This document shows, piece after piece, positions 7,758-16,635 of a DNA stretch of 27,400 bases (within the stretch, counting starts at the first letter, position 1; each line of letters starts with the position of its first letter). A model generated the notes under the pieces. The model had not been told where the DNA came from. It saw nothing but the letters and a program-made list of their open reading frames with translations, and ran no database searches. Location of the stretch: IMG/VR virus record IMGVR_UViG_3300025000_000360, positions 1-27,400 of that record. The stretch is one strand, 5' to 3'. The position numbers and the translations under genes were made by a program. Origin of the DNA: a virus.

Positions 7758-10700
7758 TCTTTGACCCACATTTTAGAAAATACACATCATTTAAAGATGA
7801 AGTAACTACAGTAGGTGCTACTTTAAATGAGAATCTACAGGATCTTTTTAATCAACTTCCTCAGTTGCTTGTGTATCTTACTGCTCAGAACTCAGAAGAA
7901 GCTGACAAGACTTCGTTTAAGTTAAACGATAGCTATGTATTCGAGGCAGACTCGTTGTGGGTTGAAGTTACTGCCGAAGATGTGTTGTATGTTGGTAGGG
8001 ATATTCCCGAAGGTGCTGGGGCTGTCGGAAAGATAATTGCTGGGGTGGTACTAATAGTAGCTGGTATTATTAGTAATGTAATTTGGCCTGGGAATCCGTT
8101 TCAGACCTACTTATACACTACAGGAGCTTCTCTAATAATAGGTGGAATCGCTGAGGCTATTATAGGGCAGCCTACACTCCCGACCTTTGATTCAGGCACC
8201 TCTACTTCGTCTACCTACACATTCTCAGGAATAAAAAATACCACTACTCCAGGCACTCCTGTAAGTATTATTTACGGGGAGCATAGGGTAGGTGGGCATA
8301 CTCTTAATGCATTTGTAGATGTTTTAGGAACCGATCAATTTCTCTATGCTCAATATGGGTTGTCTGAAGGAGAGATAGATAGTATAGACGTAAATTCTAT
8401 AAAAGTTAATGACCAAAATATAACACATTTCGAGGATATAGCTGCGTTCTGGCGCGCCGGTACTGTTAATAATGAACCCAAGTGGCCTCTAATTGCCCCT
8501 AAAGAAACTAGCAGTTACTATAATCTAAACACGTCTCCTATCTATGTCTACCCAGAGGAAACCGGGTTTGAATTTATACTACTAAATGCTGAGTATATTA
8601 ACGGGGTATCAATACCTTTTAGCCACGGTATTTCTCACCATACCTCTTCCTTTGACGATCGCATCACGGATACAATTATAAATAAAGTAGAACTTTATTC
8701 TGGGGGCACTTTACTAGCTACAAAAGAAAATGTATTTCCAGTTACAGCTTTCCGTGAGTGGGTTGTCCCCAGTGGTTCCCTGTTTGCATACATAATGAAC
8801 CCATTTACTGCTACTGTAGACTTATCGTTTGACCCTGTAAATACTCCTATTACTGTTAAAGTGTATTTGTCTGAGTGGTTGTCATATTATAATGACCATA
8901 ATCATACCAGAAAAACCACGTTAGTAGTTAATGATTATACACTTAAAACCACCGCACTAGACACATTAGACAATCGGAATTCAATGTACGGGTTTAACCG
9001 GGTACAGAACTCATACACGTATAGCATGTTAGCGAGTAAGCCGGATTATCCAAACCAAGATAACCCTACTATGGGGGCGGTGGTAACAACTACTACTAGC
9101 GTTGATGCCGCTAGTGTTGTAATTTCTGCACCAGTACTTTATAATAATGCCAACGACACCTTCGTAGAGTTCAAACTATTCTATAAAGAAGAGTCCGCGG
9201 TGGATTGGATAGAATATCCGGCACCACAAAATTATAAAGACTGGAACAAACTAACGGCAAAAGCTACTAAGGCGGAAGTTTCTGTAGCAAGAGAGATGGT
9301 GTTCCCTACCACTGGTACGTATAGTATTAGTTTACTAAGAGTTACTGACAACCATCATGCTGACCTTTCCATAGGCGACAATATATATCTTAAGTCAGTT
9401 GATGAGATAGTTTTTAGTGAAATATCGTATGTCAACACTGCACTTCTAGGTCTGCGTATAAAAGCTACTGACCAGATTTCTGGTAGTATGCCTAATATAA
9501 CCTCTGTTGTCAAAGGCGTAAAAGTAAAAGTTCCTGCTGGCACAAACGGAAGCAATTATAATGGCTCTTCTAGATACATGCCTGGAGGGTACGCTAACTG
9601 GAACGGTCAGCTTACCTCTACTAAAACTTGGACGGATAACCCTATATGGTGCCTTTACGATATTCTAACTAACGAGAGATACGGGCTTGGCAACTATTTC
9701 AAAATAGACCCATCCAAGCACGGTTTAATGCTGGCCAACTTCTACACAATGGCAGAGTACTGCGACGTTAGAATTAAAGATGACGGCACAGTAGTAACTG
9801 ACCCTGCTTCTGCGGATTGGACTGCGGCTAGGCCTAGGTTTAGTCTTAACCTTGTAATAGATGAATCTAAAAGTGCTCCTGAAATACTGACTGCAATTTG
9901 TACCGTAATGCGCGCGTCGTGGTATTACTCAGAAGGGCTTGTGTGGATTGACATAGACCGTAAGAAGAATATTTCTCAAATTTTTAACATGAGCAATATT
10001 AAAGAATTTACGCAGGCTGGTTCTTCTTATCGGGGTATAAGCAACTCATACGAGATACAATATCTAAATAAAGATGACGATTACAAAAGCGATATTCTTA
10101 TAGTAGAGTCAGCCGGCCTAGCTAACGACCTGACTATAGAAGAGCGCAAGAAAACTATACAACTACAAGGAGTAACTAGCTATAAGCAAGCTCAATCCTT
10201 AGGAAAGTACGTTCTTGCTGCTGGGGAAAACCTACTTACTACCGTAAGTTTTAAAACTGGCACTCACGGCATAATGTCAACAGTTGGCGATGTTATAGGA
10301 GTCCAGCACGACGTTCCTCAGTGGGGGTATGGAGGTAAAGTTGTATCTTACAATACAGGCACTAGAGAACTAGAACTTAGTGCTGAGGCAGTCTTTATAG
10401 AAGGTTCTGTGCTAGCTGTTATGATAACTGACGGGGTGGCTGCGCCTGAAACCTATAGTTTAGTACAGTCAGCCCCTGGAGCGTATACTACAATAACGCT
10501 TTCAGAAGATCCTAGTCCTGCTCCTAAATCGGGAGACACTTACTACGTAGGCGAAGCTACTAATCTAATTAAGCCTTTTAAAATAATAGGGCTTAAAAGA
10601 GATACAGATGAAATTGTAGAAGTAATGTGTGTCGAATACAACGAGTCTATCTATGATAGCGCAGATGATATATCTGGGCTTAGTTCAGTATACCAAGTAA

Positions 10701-13700
10701 ACTATTCTAGGTTGCCTGATGTATTAAATGTGTCGTCTATAACAAATTTCAAAGTAGAGGAAAGAGCCTACACAGATTCATCTGGAGCAGTTAAGTTTGG
10801 CGTTGATTGTTATTACACAATCCCTACGCAGATTAACTGGAAAGGTGTAATTATATACTATGGGGTTTATGGCTCAGGGGTCTATACCGCTTTGTCAATA
10901 GATAATACTGGACATGTATTTATCCCAGAAGTCTTAACCAGCGGCAGGTATCAGTTTGTAGCGTGTGCTGTTTACAAAGAAGGAGTGCAGCAGACTCTTA
11001 ATGATGCATTTTATGATTTAGTTAATCTTCCGTTTGCTGATATTACTTTAACAGCTTCGTTGTCTAACACAGTAATGCTGGGAGGAATATCCGGTCTTCA
11101 AATTGACGGGCAAGGCAACAACACTGAGTTTCTAGGTAAGGATGTTAAGTTTACTTGGCGCAAACCTCAGTTACTAGATGCTTTAACTGGGCTTTCAGCA
11201 GGTGCTGAATCTAATGGAGCTGGCTCTGATTCTTCTGCCGATTGGTTGAAGTACTATAAGATAGAAGTTTTGAACTCTTCTGGGTCTGTTAGGCGAACTG
11301 ACAAGTCTTTTACAGAAGAGTATACGTACACTTATATCCAAAATCACGCTGACGGTATTAATAGAAATATTAGGTTTAGAGCTTGCGCTGTAGATAAACT
11401 GGGTAGAGAAGGGGCTTGGGCTACTATAGATGTTAGCAATCCTTCTCCTGCTGTGGTTAGTGGCGTTACTCTTACAGCTTTTAACGATTCTGTAGCAGTA
11501 AACTTCACACCTTCTAGTGAGATAGATGTGTCTCATTACTTGGTTTACGCAAGTCAATCTAGTGGGTTTATCCCTGCGGAAAACCTTTTGGTAAACCGAG
11601 GACCAGAGACTTCGTTCATACTTCCCGTAACTTTGTTCGGTACGTGGAATTTCGTCGTGTGTGCAGTAGATGCATTCGGCGAGTTAGGGCTTAATTACTC
11701 ACCACAGTACTCAGTTTACGTTTCTGCCCCACAAGTTCTTCCTGACGAACTATACACAACACTTAGGACAGACTTCTGGGTTAGAGATTCTATCTTTAAT
11801 TTTAGCCCTGCTGGTTCTGCAAGCACAACACTTACTTGGACCGCTGGTAGCATTATAAGAAACGACACAGTATACACATTAGCCCAAGGAACACTAGATA
11901 GTGCCCACAACTCTTACATTATAGCTACTCTTTCAAGTAGTACTGCTACTATCTCTAAAGCAGCGTTTGGAGCTGTTCCTGCATTAACAGCAAGTCAAGT
12001 AATAATTGCTGTTACTTCTTCTGCGCCTAGTAACGGAACTAACAACTACCTTTGCTACATGCGGCAAGCTAATAGTATGGAGATGGATGGGGCTATTATC
12101 CGCCAAGCGACTATAGGCAGTTTACAGGTAGCAGACGCATCAATAACTCAAGCTAAGGTTACTGGTCTTGTTGTAGGCGATGATGGTATTAGCATGGGGG
12201 CTAATGCTACTATATCTTGGGGAAAAGTAGAAAGCAAGCCTACCACTTTAGTGCCTAGAAATAGTTGTGTTGTTGACGGTAATAAGATTTCTAAAGTAAA
12301 TGGAGCTGCGGCTTGGGACTCTGATTGCTATAGTAAAGAGGGATACGCCGGGGGCTCATACTGTACTTTTACTGCTGATAGGAACGATAGAGATATTGTG
12401 GCAGGGTTAACAACAGAGCCTACCTATAATCAATCATACGCGTCAGTTCATTACGCTATAAACATAACAGCTAGCGGAACTGTTTACGGTTATAGATTCG
12501 GTGTCCAGACACCTGCTTCAGGGCTGAGCACTTATGTTGCTGGGGATGTATTTTCAGTTGTTTACGACGGAGTGGTAGTTAAGCTTCTTAAGAATGGTAC
12601 TGTTATTGGTACACTTACCCCTGCGGCGGCTAATCTTAAACTGTATTTTGACTGCTCCATGCACTCCTCAAACTGTTCTATAAGCAATGTTCAGTTTGGG
12701 CCTATGACTAATAGCCAGTGGGCTGGTAACATGAACGGGTTTTTGAAGTCAGTTGATGGAGGGCAATACAGAACTACTGACTCATCCAAGAATGGGGCGA
12801 TTAGAATACGCCTGCCTGTTTTTGCAGATACTATGATTAAGTTCTTTGTGGATATTTACGAGTATCTTAACGGGTACTCATGTACTATGGAAATTGCTGG
12901 GTATGCTTACGCAGGAGCTAGCGCCTGGTATAACGTAACAGCTAGAGTGGTAGGGTCAAGCAACGTAGAATACCCTGTAAGATTTGGGGTATCTTCTAGT
13001 TTACCTGCGGTCTGGATAGGCAATGTAGGTGATGCATGGTCGTATCCACAGATAACTATACGGGATGTGACACTCGGTTACGCTGGAATGTCTAAGGACT
13101 TGTGGGAGACAGGATGGCAGATTACTTTTGATACAGCTGCCCCTACTTCTGTTACGGCTGAGGTTTTAGATACTCTACCTGGTGCGGATTGGTCTAAAGT
13201 TTCAGGAACTGGAAGACCCGCGAATGGGGCAACTGTGGGTGCTACATTAGGAACTGATTTTAAAGCTCCAGATGGAACGGTGCTAAGCGGGGGTTATACT
13301 ACTATTGGGCCTAATTTTGTTTATACTGGAGAGTTGAACGCTGATAACATAAATTCTGGAATGATAGTAAATAAGAATTATTTAACTAGCGGTAGTTACT
13401 CACCTAATATTATACCAGTTAACTCTTCATCTATAACACTAAGATCAGCTGAGCAGTTCCCTGCGTCTGGGTGGGCTTATTTGGTAAGTAGCGGAGGTGT
13501 AGAAACATTTTATTACACATCAAAAAGCGGTAATACATTGCAAGGTATACCTGTAGGGGTTTCTGGTAATATAGCCTATACACACCCGGCAGGAGTTACT
13601 TGTACTCCACTTAATAAACCTAGCCTAATTGTAAATTCTGATATAGGGCAGTTTATAGCTATATGTGACGCTAATGGTAGTGGTAATTACACCGCTATGG

Positions 13701-14515
13701 TTAATATAGGAAACTCGGTGGACACCTGGGGAGAGTCTTTTGCTTCTTTTGGTAATTTGCTGCAAGGGTATAAAAAGGGAGTAGTAGGTTTATCAGCAGA
13801 TGATGTGGCTATATATGGTTCGTCTTTCGGTTCAGTAGCTATTTATGGGTCTGCTAATGCATCTAATGCTATAGGAGTCTCCGGGTCTGCACAAGGGGCT
13901 GGGGGCAAAGGCGTACAAGGTAACGGAATTGGGTACGATTTTTATGCAGCAGGGTCTAATAAGATAAAAGGAACTGTAGTAGCGTCGTTTACCGGAGCGC
14001 ATGAAGGGTTATATAGTAAAGATTTGGCACTTGTTACTGGAGATATACTTGTAGATGTGTCCTTAGTACATAAAAGGGATATAGCACAAAATATATTTGT
14101 ACACGAAGTGGCAACTAAAGAGAAGCAACGAGATATTATAGGCGTAGCCAGTTCAGAGAGAGTATCGTTATCCGAAGAGATCCCTATGTCTCTAGTGGAT
14201 AAAACCAAAGAGGGTATAGTCGATCCTAAAGGGGTCACTTCATGGCAACCTATAGACGGATACCTAGAACTAGCTGAACTGTATGATTTAATTCATATAA
14301 ATGCAGTTGGTGACGGGGGAATAAACGTATGTAAAGACGGTGGCAACATTCAAGCGGGTGATTACATTTGCTCTTCTTCAAGACCTGGGAAAGGTATGAA
14401 GCAGGATGATGACCTTCTTCACAACTATACAGTAGCTAAAGCTAGAGAAGATTGCATCTGGGCTGACGACGAAGACGATACTAGAATGATAGCTTGCAGC
14501 TACCACTGCGGCTGA
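7748..14515 (+). CDS. tail tip central fibre / host specificity protein, gpI-gpJ fusion
   Basis: A 2255-residue protein, about twice lambda gpJ (1132). The start is TTG 7748 with AAGAGG six bases upstream, overlapping the NlpC gene. Residues 1-150 resemble lambda gpI, including two glycine-rich hydrophobic segments (about 93-114 and 122-140: VGKIIAGVVLIVAGII, TGASLIIGGIAEAIIG); no separate gpI gene exists. A gpJ-type core follows, with WCLYDILTNERYGLGNYF (about 634-651) and ILTAICTVMRASWYYSEGLVW (about 711-732). FN3-like modules lie at about 990-1095, 1112-1234 and 1237-1326. Then come an AIIRQATIGSLQVADASI stretch, carbohydrate-binding-like beta domains (to about 1820), a glycine-rich IYGS/GVSGSAQG region, and an end with GDYICSSSRPGKGM and NYTVAKARED. 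That end resembles fibre C-termini with chaperone or autoprocessing function. This is the likely primary receptor-contact protein. Confidence 0.92.
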   Translation: MRVIFDPHFRKYTSFKDEVTTVGATLNENLQDLFNQLPQLLVYLTAQNSEEADKTSFKLNDSYVFEADSLWVEVTAEDVLYVGRDIPEGAGAVGKIIAGVVLIVAGIISNVIWPGNPFQTYLYTTGASLIIGGIAEAIIGQPTLPTFDSGTSTSSTYTFSGIKNTTTPGTPVSIIYGEHRVGGHTLNAFVDVLGTDQFLYAQYGLSEGEIDSIDVNSIKVNDQNITHFEDIAAFWRAGTVNNEPKWPLIAPKETSSYYNLNTSPIYVYPEETGFEFILLNAEYINGVSIPFSHGISHHTSSFDDRITDTIINKVELYSGGTLLATKENVFPVTAFREWVVPSGSLFAYIMNPFTATVDLSFDPVNTPITVKVYLSEWLSYYNDHNHTRKTTLVVNDYTLKTTALDTLDNRNSMYGFNRVQNSYTYSMLASKPDYPNQDNPTMGAVVTTTTSVDAASVVISAPVLYNNANDTFVEFKLFYKEESAVDWIEYPAPQNYKDWNKLTAKATKAEVSVAREMVFPTTGTYSISLLRVTDNHHADLSIGDNIYLKSVDEIVFSEISYVNTALLGLRIKATDQISGSMPNITSVVKGVKVKVPAGTNGSNYNGSSRYMPGGYANWNGQLTSTKTWTDNPIWCLYDILTNERYGLGNYFKIDPSKHGLMLANFYTMAEYCDVRIKDDGTVVTDPASADWTAARPRFSLNLVIDESKSAPEILTAICTVMRASWYYSEGLVWIDIDRKKNISQIFNMSNIKEFTQAGSSYRGISNSYEIQYLNKDDDYKSDILIVESAGLANDLTIEERKKTIQLQGVTSYKQAQSLGKYVLAAGENLLTTVSFKTGTHGIMSTVGDVIGVQHDVPQWGYGGKVVSYNTGTRELELSAEAVFIEGSVLAVMITDGVAAPETYSLVQSAPGAYTTITLSEDPSPAPKSGDTYYVGEATNLIKPFKIIGLKRDTDEIVEVMCVEYNESIYDSADDISGLSSVYQVNYSRLPDVLNVSSITNFKVEERAYTDSSGAVKFGVDCYYTIPTQINWKGVIIYYGVYGSGVYTALSIDNTGHVFIPEVLTSGRYQFVACAVYKEGVQQTLNDAFYDLVNLPFADITLTASLSNTVMLGGISGLQIDGQGNNTEFLGKDVKFTWRKPQLLDALTGLSAGAESNGAGSDSSADWLKYYKIEVLNSSGSVRRTDKSFTEEYTYTYIQNHADGINRNIRFRACAVDKLGREGAWATIDVSNPSPAVVSGVTLTAFNDSVAVNFTPSSEIDVSHYLVYASQSSGFIPAENLLVNRGPETSFILPVTLFGTWNFVVCAVDAFGELGLNYSPQYSVYVSAPQVLPDELYTTLRTDFWVRDSIFNFSPAGSASTTLTWTAGSIIRNDTVYTLAQGTLDSAHNSYIIATLSSSTATISKAAFGAVPALTASQVIIAVTSSAPSNGTNNYLCYMRQANSMEMDGAIIRQATIGSLQVADASITQAKVTGLVVGDDGISMGANATISWGKVESKPTTLVPRNSCVVDGNKISKVNGAAAWDSDCYSKEGYAGGSYCTFTADRNDRDIVAGLTTEPTYNQSYASVHYAINITASGTVYGYRFGVQTPASGLSTYVAGDVFSVVYDGVVVKLLKNGTVIGTLTPAAANLKLYFDCSMHSSNCSISNVQFGPMTNSQWAGNMNGFLKSVDGGQYRTTDSSKNGAIRIRLPVFADTMIKFFVDIYEYLNGYSCTMEIAGYAYAGASAWYNVTARVVGSSNVEYPVRFGVSSSLPAVWIGNVGDAWSYPQITIRDVTLGYAGMSKDLWETGWQITFDTAAPTSVTAEVLDTLPGADWSKVSGTGRPANGATVGATLGTDFKAPDGTVLSGGYTTIGPNFVYTGELNADNINSGMIVNKNYLTSGSYSPNIIPVNSSSITLRSAEQFPASGWAYLVSSGGVETFYYTSKSGNTLQGIPVGVSGNIAYTHPAGVTCTPLNKPSLIVNSDIGQFIAICDANGSGNYTAMVNIGNSVDTWGESFASFGNLLQGYKKGVVGLSADDVAIYGSSFGSVAIYGSANASNAIGVSGSAQGAGGKGVQGNGIGYDFYAAGSNKIKGTVVASFTGAHEGLYSKDLALVTGDILVDVSLVHKRDIAQNIFVHEVATKEKQRDIIGVASSERVSLSEEIPMSLVDKTKEGIVDPKGVTSWQPIDGYLELAELYDLIHINAVGDGGINVCKDGGNIQAGDYICSSSRPGKGMKQDDDLLHNYTVAKAREDCIWADDEDDTRMIACSYHCG

Positions 14516-14517
14516 TT

Positions 14518-14542
14518 AACTATTTGATTTTATTGAGGTTTT
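14518..14542 (+). repeat. 25-base leader, copy 2, in front of the GIY-YIG endonuclease gene
   Basis: Identical over 25 bases to 6302-6326. It starts two bases after the gpJ-like TGA (14513-14515) and ends three bases before the GTG at 14546. The GAGG at 14535-14538 is again the ribosome site. The two flanking endonuclease genes are unrelated in sequence and fold, so the match is confined to the leader. Confidence 0.9.
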
Positions 14543-14545
14543 ATA

Positions 14546-15085
14546 GTGATAGTATATAAAGCTACGAACAATATAAACGGAAAAATTTATATAGGGTACA
14601 CCACTAACTCTTTAGAGCATAGGAAAAGACAGCACATAAGTAGAGCTAAAAGCAAACACCAAGGAATATCGTTGTTTCATTTGGCTCTACGTAAATATGG
14701 ACCTGCTAATTTTTCATGGGTTGTTATAGATAGCGGGGTGAGTAGAGACGAACTTATACTTAAAGAAGAATTTTGGATAAATTTTTATAAAAGTAGCAGC
14801 GTGTTATATAACCTGCGTAGTGGTGGAGCAGTAGGGTCAACACTATCAAATGATATTAAAAGACAAATATCAATAAAATTAAAGAATAGGCAAATAAAAG
14901 ATGAATTAAAGAGGAAGGTAATGTGTGTTGATACTGGAGAAGTATTCGATTCGCTTACAGCAGCCGCCAAGTTTTTAAAAACATCAAGGTCTAACATTAG
15001 AAGAGTACTAGACTCAATAGGAACTTGTAAAGGGTTGACGTGGATTACTATTAAACTACCAGAGTACGGTTATACATATAATTAG
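14546..15085 (+). CDS. GIY-YIG homing endonuclease
   Basis: A 179-residue protein with GTG start at 14546. The GIY-YIG domain occupies about 1-95: IVYKATNNINGKIYIGYTT gives the two signature strands (V3-Y4 and Y15-I-G17), Arg26/Arg28 follow, Glu74/Glu75 in LKEEFWI is the metal-binding position, and YNLRSGG closes the domain. Residues about 124-167 (KVMCVDTGEVFDSLTAAAKF, then SNIRRVL) look like a NUMOD1-type helix-turn-helix DNA-binding module. This order is that of free-standing Seg-like or I-TevI-like nucleases. It lies between two virion genes; its TAG stop overlaps the AGGAGGG ribosome site of the next gene. Confidence 0.92.
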   Translation: MIVYKATNNINGKIYIGYTTNSLEHRKRQHISRAKSKHQGISLFHLALRKYGPANFSWVVIDSGVSRDELILKEEFWINFYKSSSVLYNLRSGGAVGSTLSNDIKRQISIKLKNRQIKDELKRKVMCVDTGEVFDSLTAAAKFLKTSRSNIRRVLDSIGTCKGLTWITIKLPEYGYTYN

Positions 15086-15095
15086 GAGGGTTCAA

Positions 15096-15890
15096 GTGGC
15101 ATACATATCAAACGGAACAATCTCAATATACAAAGGAACAGCTCCTATAGGACTTTCCGCCAGCCTTACTACAGGTGGAACCATACCGCTAGCTACATAT
15201 AACTATAAGTTGGCTGCTGTGTTTCCTTCTGGCGAGTCTTTGCCTTCTGCTGCGGTTAACGCAGTAGTGGCTAATTCCACTAATGACGCTGTGTACTTAA
15301 CCTGGACCGCAGTTACTGGGGCAACTTCATACAGAATATATAGAAAAGCCTCAACTGATGCTAATTACACTGAATACCTAACATCTGCTACTAATTCACT
15401 TCTAGATACCAACCAAGTAAGAAGTAGTGGCTCCCCGCAGGTATCCGACACAGTTAGCAATAAAGTAGTCGGAAGCGGCACTACCTTCTTAACTGGAGTT
15501 ACTGTAGGTAACAGCTTTAAAGTACGAAGTGATTCTGTTATTTATCAAGTAGCTGCTATTACTAGCGATACTTTGCTTAGCCTTAGTGTTAATTATGAAG
15601 GTAGCGCTGTTACAGGTGGACAGTACCAAATAAGCAATTACTACACACCTAACCTTAATCTAGCTGAGATAGACATGTATACAGCCGACTGGCCTCATTG
15701 GTTGACTACTGAGGTTATACGCAGGCTAGACCAGAAATTTACAAACGGGCTTACTATTAGCCCAGCGGCTAGCTCAACTCCTACAGTAAATGGAACTATG
15801 CAGTTTGAGTTAACTAGCAATACTAGCCTTAAAGTTAAGGTAAAAGGGGCTGATGGGGTTGTAAGAAGTACCACATTAACGTTAGCATAA
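15096..15890 (+). CDS. virion-associated protein with FN3-like domain
   Basis: A 264-residue protein, GTG start with a near-perfect AGGAGGG seven bases upstream. Residues about 15-105 read as a fibronectin type III-like or related beta-sandwich (YNYKLAAVFPSGESLPSAAV, VYLTWTAVTGATSYRIYRKA). A second beta-rich part (about 115-180) contains VVGSGTTFLTGVTVGNSFKV and SDTLLSLSVNYEG, a pattern common in phage tail proteins. The C-terminus (about 195-264) has an amphipathic helix (WLTTEVIRRLDQKF) followed by beta strands. No signal peptide or catalytic motif is visible. Position between gpJ and the lysis and fibre genes suggests a tail-tip or fibre-attachment role, which is inference. Confidence 0.75.
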   Translation: MAYISNGTISIYKGTAPIGLSASLTTGGTIPLATYNYKLAAVFPSGESLPSAAVNAVVANSTNDAVYLTWTAVTGATSYRIYRKASTDANYTEYLTSATNSLLDTNQVRSSGSPQVSDTVSNKVVGSGTTFLTGVTVGNSFKVRSDSVIYQVAAITSDTLLSLSVNYEGSAVTGGQYQISNYYTPNLNLAEIDMYTADWPHWLTTEVIRRLDQKFTNGLTISPAASSTPTVNGTMQFELTSNTSLKVKVKGADGVVRSTTLTLA

Positions 15891-15902
15891 AGGAAAATAC
15901 TA

Positions 15903-16067
15903 ATGGCAAAAAAACCAGCCCTCAAAGCAGTACCTAAAACATCTAAAATTGACAAAGAAGTTAAGGGCAAAAGGAAAGGTAAGTCTAAAAAGACCAATCA
16001 AGGCAACTCTCGTAACACTAAACGCACCACTAAGAATAAAACAAGAGAGAAAAAGGGTAGAAAATGA
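15903..16067 (+). CDS. small, very basic protein of unknown function
   Basis: A 54-residue gene: ATG 15903, stop TGA 16065-16067. I count 18 Lys and 5 Arg against 3 acidic residues, and no cysteine or aromatic residue. The sequence is low complexity (KGKRKGKSKKTNQGNSRNTK in the middle), most likely disordered and able to bind nucleic acid or other polyanions. An AAAGG stands about eight bases upstream, and the stop overlaps the endolysin start in ATGA, so the pair is translationally coupled. The tight fit between two genes is the main reason to believe it. Possible roles include DNA condensation, lysis timing or binding to anionic cell-wall polymers; none can be shown. Confidence 0.65.
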   Translation: MAKKPALKAVPKTSKIDKEVKGKRKGKSKKTNQGNSRNTKRTTKNKTREKKGRK

Positions 16068-16537
16068 AACCTCAAATTTCTGATATGCACCCAAAGTTAC
16101 AGGAATTTTTTAAAGAATTTTCAGCTAAAATGGCAGAGGCTGGAGTTCCGTTCGCCTTAACTTGCGTACTAAGAACTAAAGCAGAGCAGACTGCCTACTA
16201 CGCTCAGGGCAGAAAGTCATTGGTAGAAGTAAACATACTGCGGCTTGCCGCAGGTATGTCTATGCTAGTTCCTTCTGAGAACAAATACACAGTGACTAGT
16301 ACTATGAATAGTAAACACTTTCCTGACGCTAATGGTAAATCTAGAGCCTTTGATATAGTCATTTTGAAGAATGGAAAGACTTTGGTTTGGGATATTAAAT
16401 GGGATGGGGATAAGGATGGTATACCTGATTACTTAGAAGCTGCAAATATTGCTAAAGATATTGGGTTGGAGGCAGGCGCTTTTTGGAAGACGTTTAAAGA
16501 CTATCCACACGCGCAGCTACCTGCAAGTATAAAATAA
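16064..16537 (+). CDS. endolysin, M15-family L-alanyl-D-glutamate peptidase, T5-like
   Basis: A 157-residue enzyme expected to cut the stem peptide of peptidoglycan at lysis. Zinc ligands and catalytic residues are readable: SKH (H85), AFD (D97), and KDYPH with Asp146 and His149, the same three-residue spacing as the catalytic Asp and zinc His of T5 endolysin. Residues 114-125 (DGDKDGIPDYLE) are a canonical EF-hand loop with Asp at 1, 3, 5 and 9, Gly at 6 and Glu at 12. T5 endolysin is known to be activated by calcium through such a loop. The first zinc motif is longer than the usual SxHxxGxAxD: five extra residues separate H85 from D97. There is no signal sequence, so a holin is needed for release. 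The start overlaps the small basic gene. Confidence 0.9.
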   Translation: MKPQISDMHPKLQEFFKEFSAKMAEAGVPFALTCVLRTKAEQTAYYAQGRKSLVEVNILRLAAGMSMLVPSENKYTVTSTMNSKHFPDANGKSRAFDIVILKNGKTLVWDIKWDGDKDGIPDYLEAANIAKDIGLEAGAFWKTFKDYPHAQLPASIK

Positions 16538-16561
16538 AAAGTAATAATATTTGCATGTTTT

Positions 16562-16580
16562 AGGTATATAAATATATAGT
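16562..16580 (+). promoter_or_regulatory. candidate promoter, copy B of the AGGTATATAA motif
   Basis: The block AGGTATATAAATATATAGT lies in a 98-base gap after the endolysin. It contains TATAAATA, the form of T4-type late promoters, and no convincing -35 box. A start near 16582 would leave a leader of about 50 bases that includes the palindrome at 16601-16616 and the ribosome site AAGGAG at 16624. A similar motif plus inverted repeat precedes nrdD on the other strand. Confidence 0.45.
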
Positions 16581-16600
16581 AGGACTGTTTTTAATCTAAA

Positions 16601-16616
16601 GTAGAACATGTTCTAC
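16601..16616. promoter_or_regulatory. perfect 16-base palindrome GTAGAACATGTTCTAC
   Basis: All eight pairs match and the symmetry ends at once on both sides. It lies between the candidate promoter (16562-16580) and the ribosome site (16624-16629) of the tail fibre gene. As DNA it is a good dimer-binding operator; as RNA it could form a six-pair hairpin with a CATG loop. There is no T-run behind it, so it is not a terminator. Confidence 0.5.
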
Positions 16617-16635
16617 CTATACTAAGGAGTGCTTG

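Noticed and set aside
16601-16616. SOS (LexA) box
   Set aside because: GAAC and GTTC are separated by two bases, not the four of the Gram-positive-type box, and the site does not fit the CTG-N10-CAG form.
16633-16635. TTG start for the tail fibre gene
   Set aside because: The TTG lies only three bases from AAGGAG, whereas the next codon, ATG 16636, is optimally spaced.
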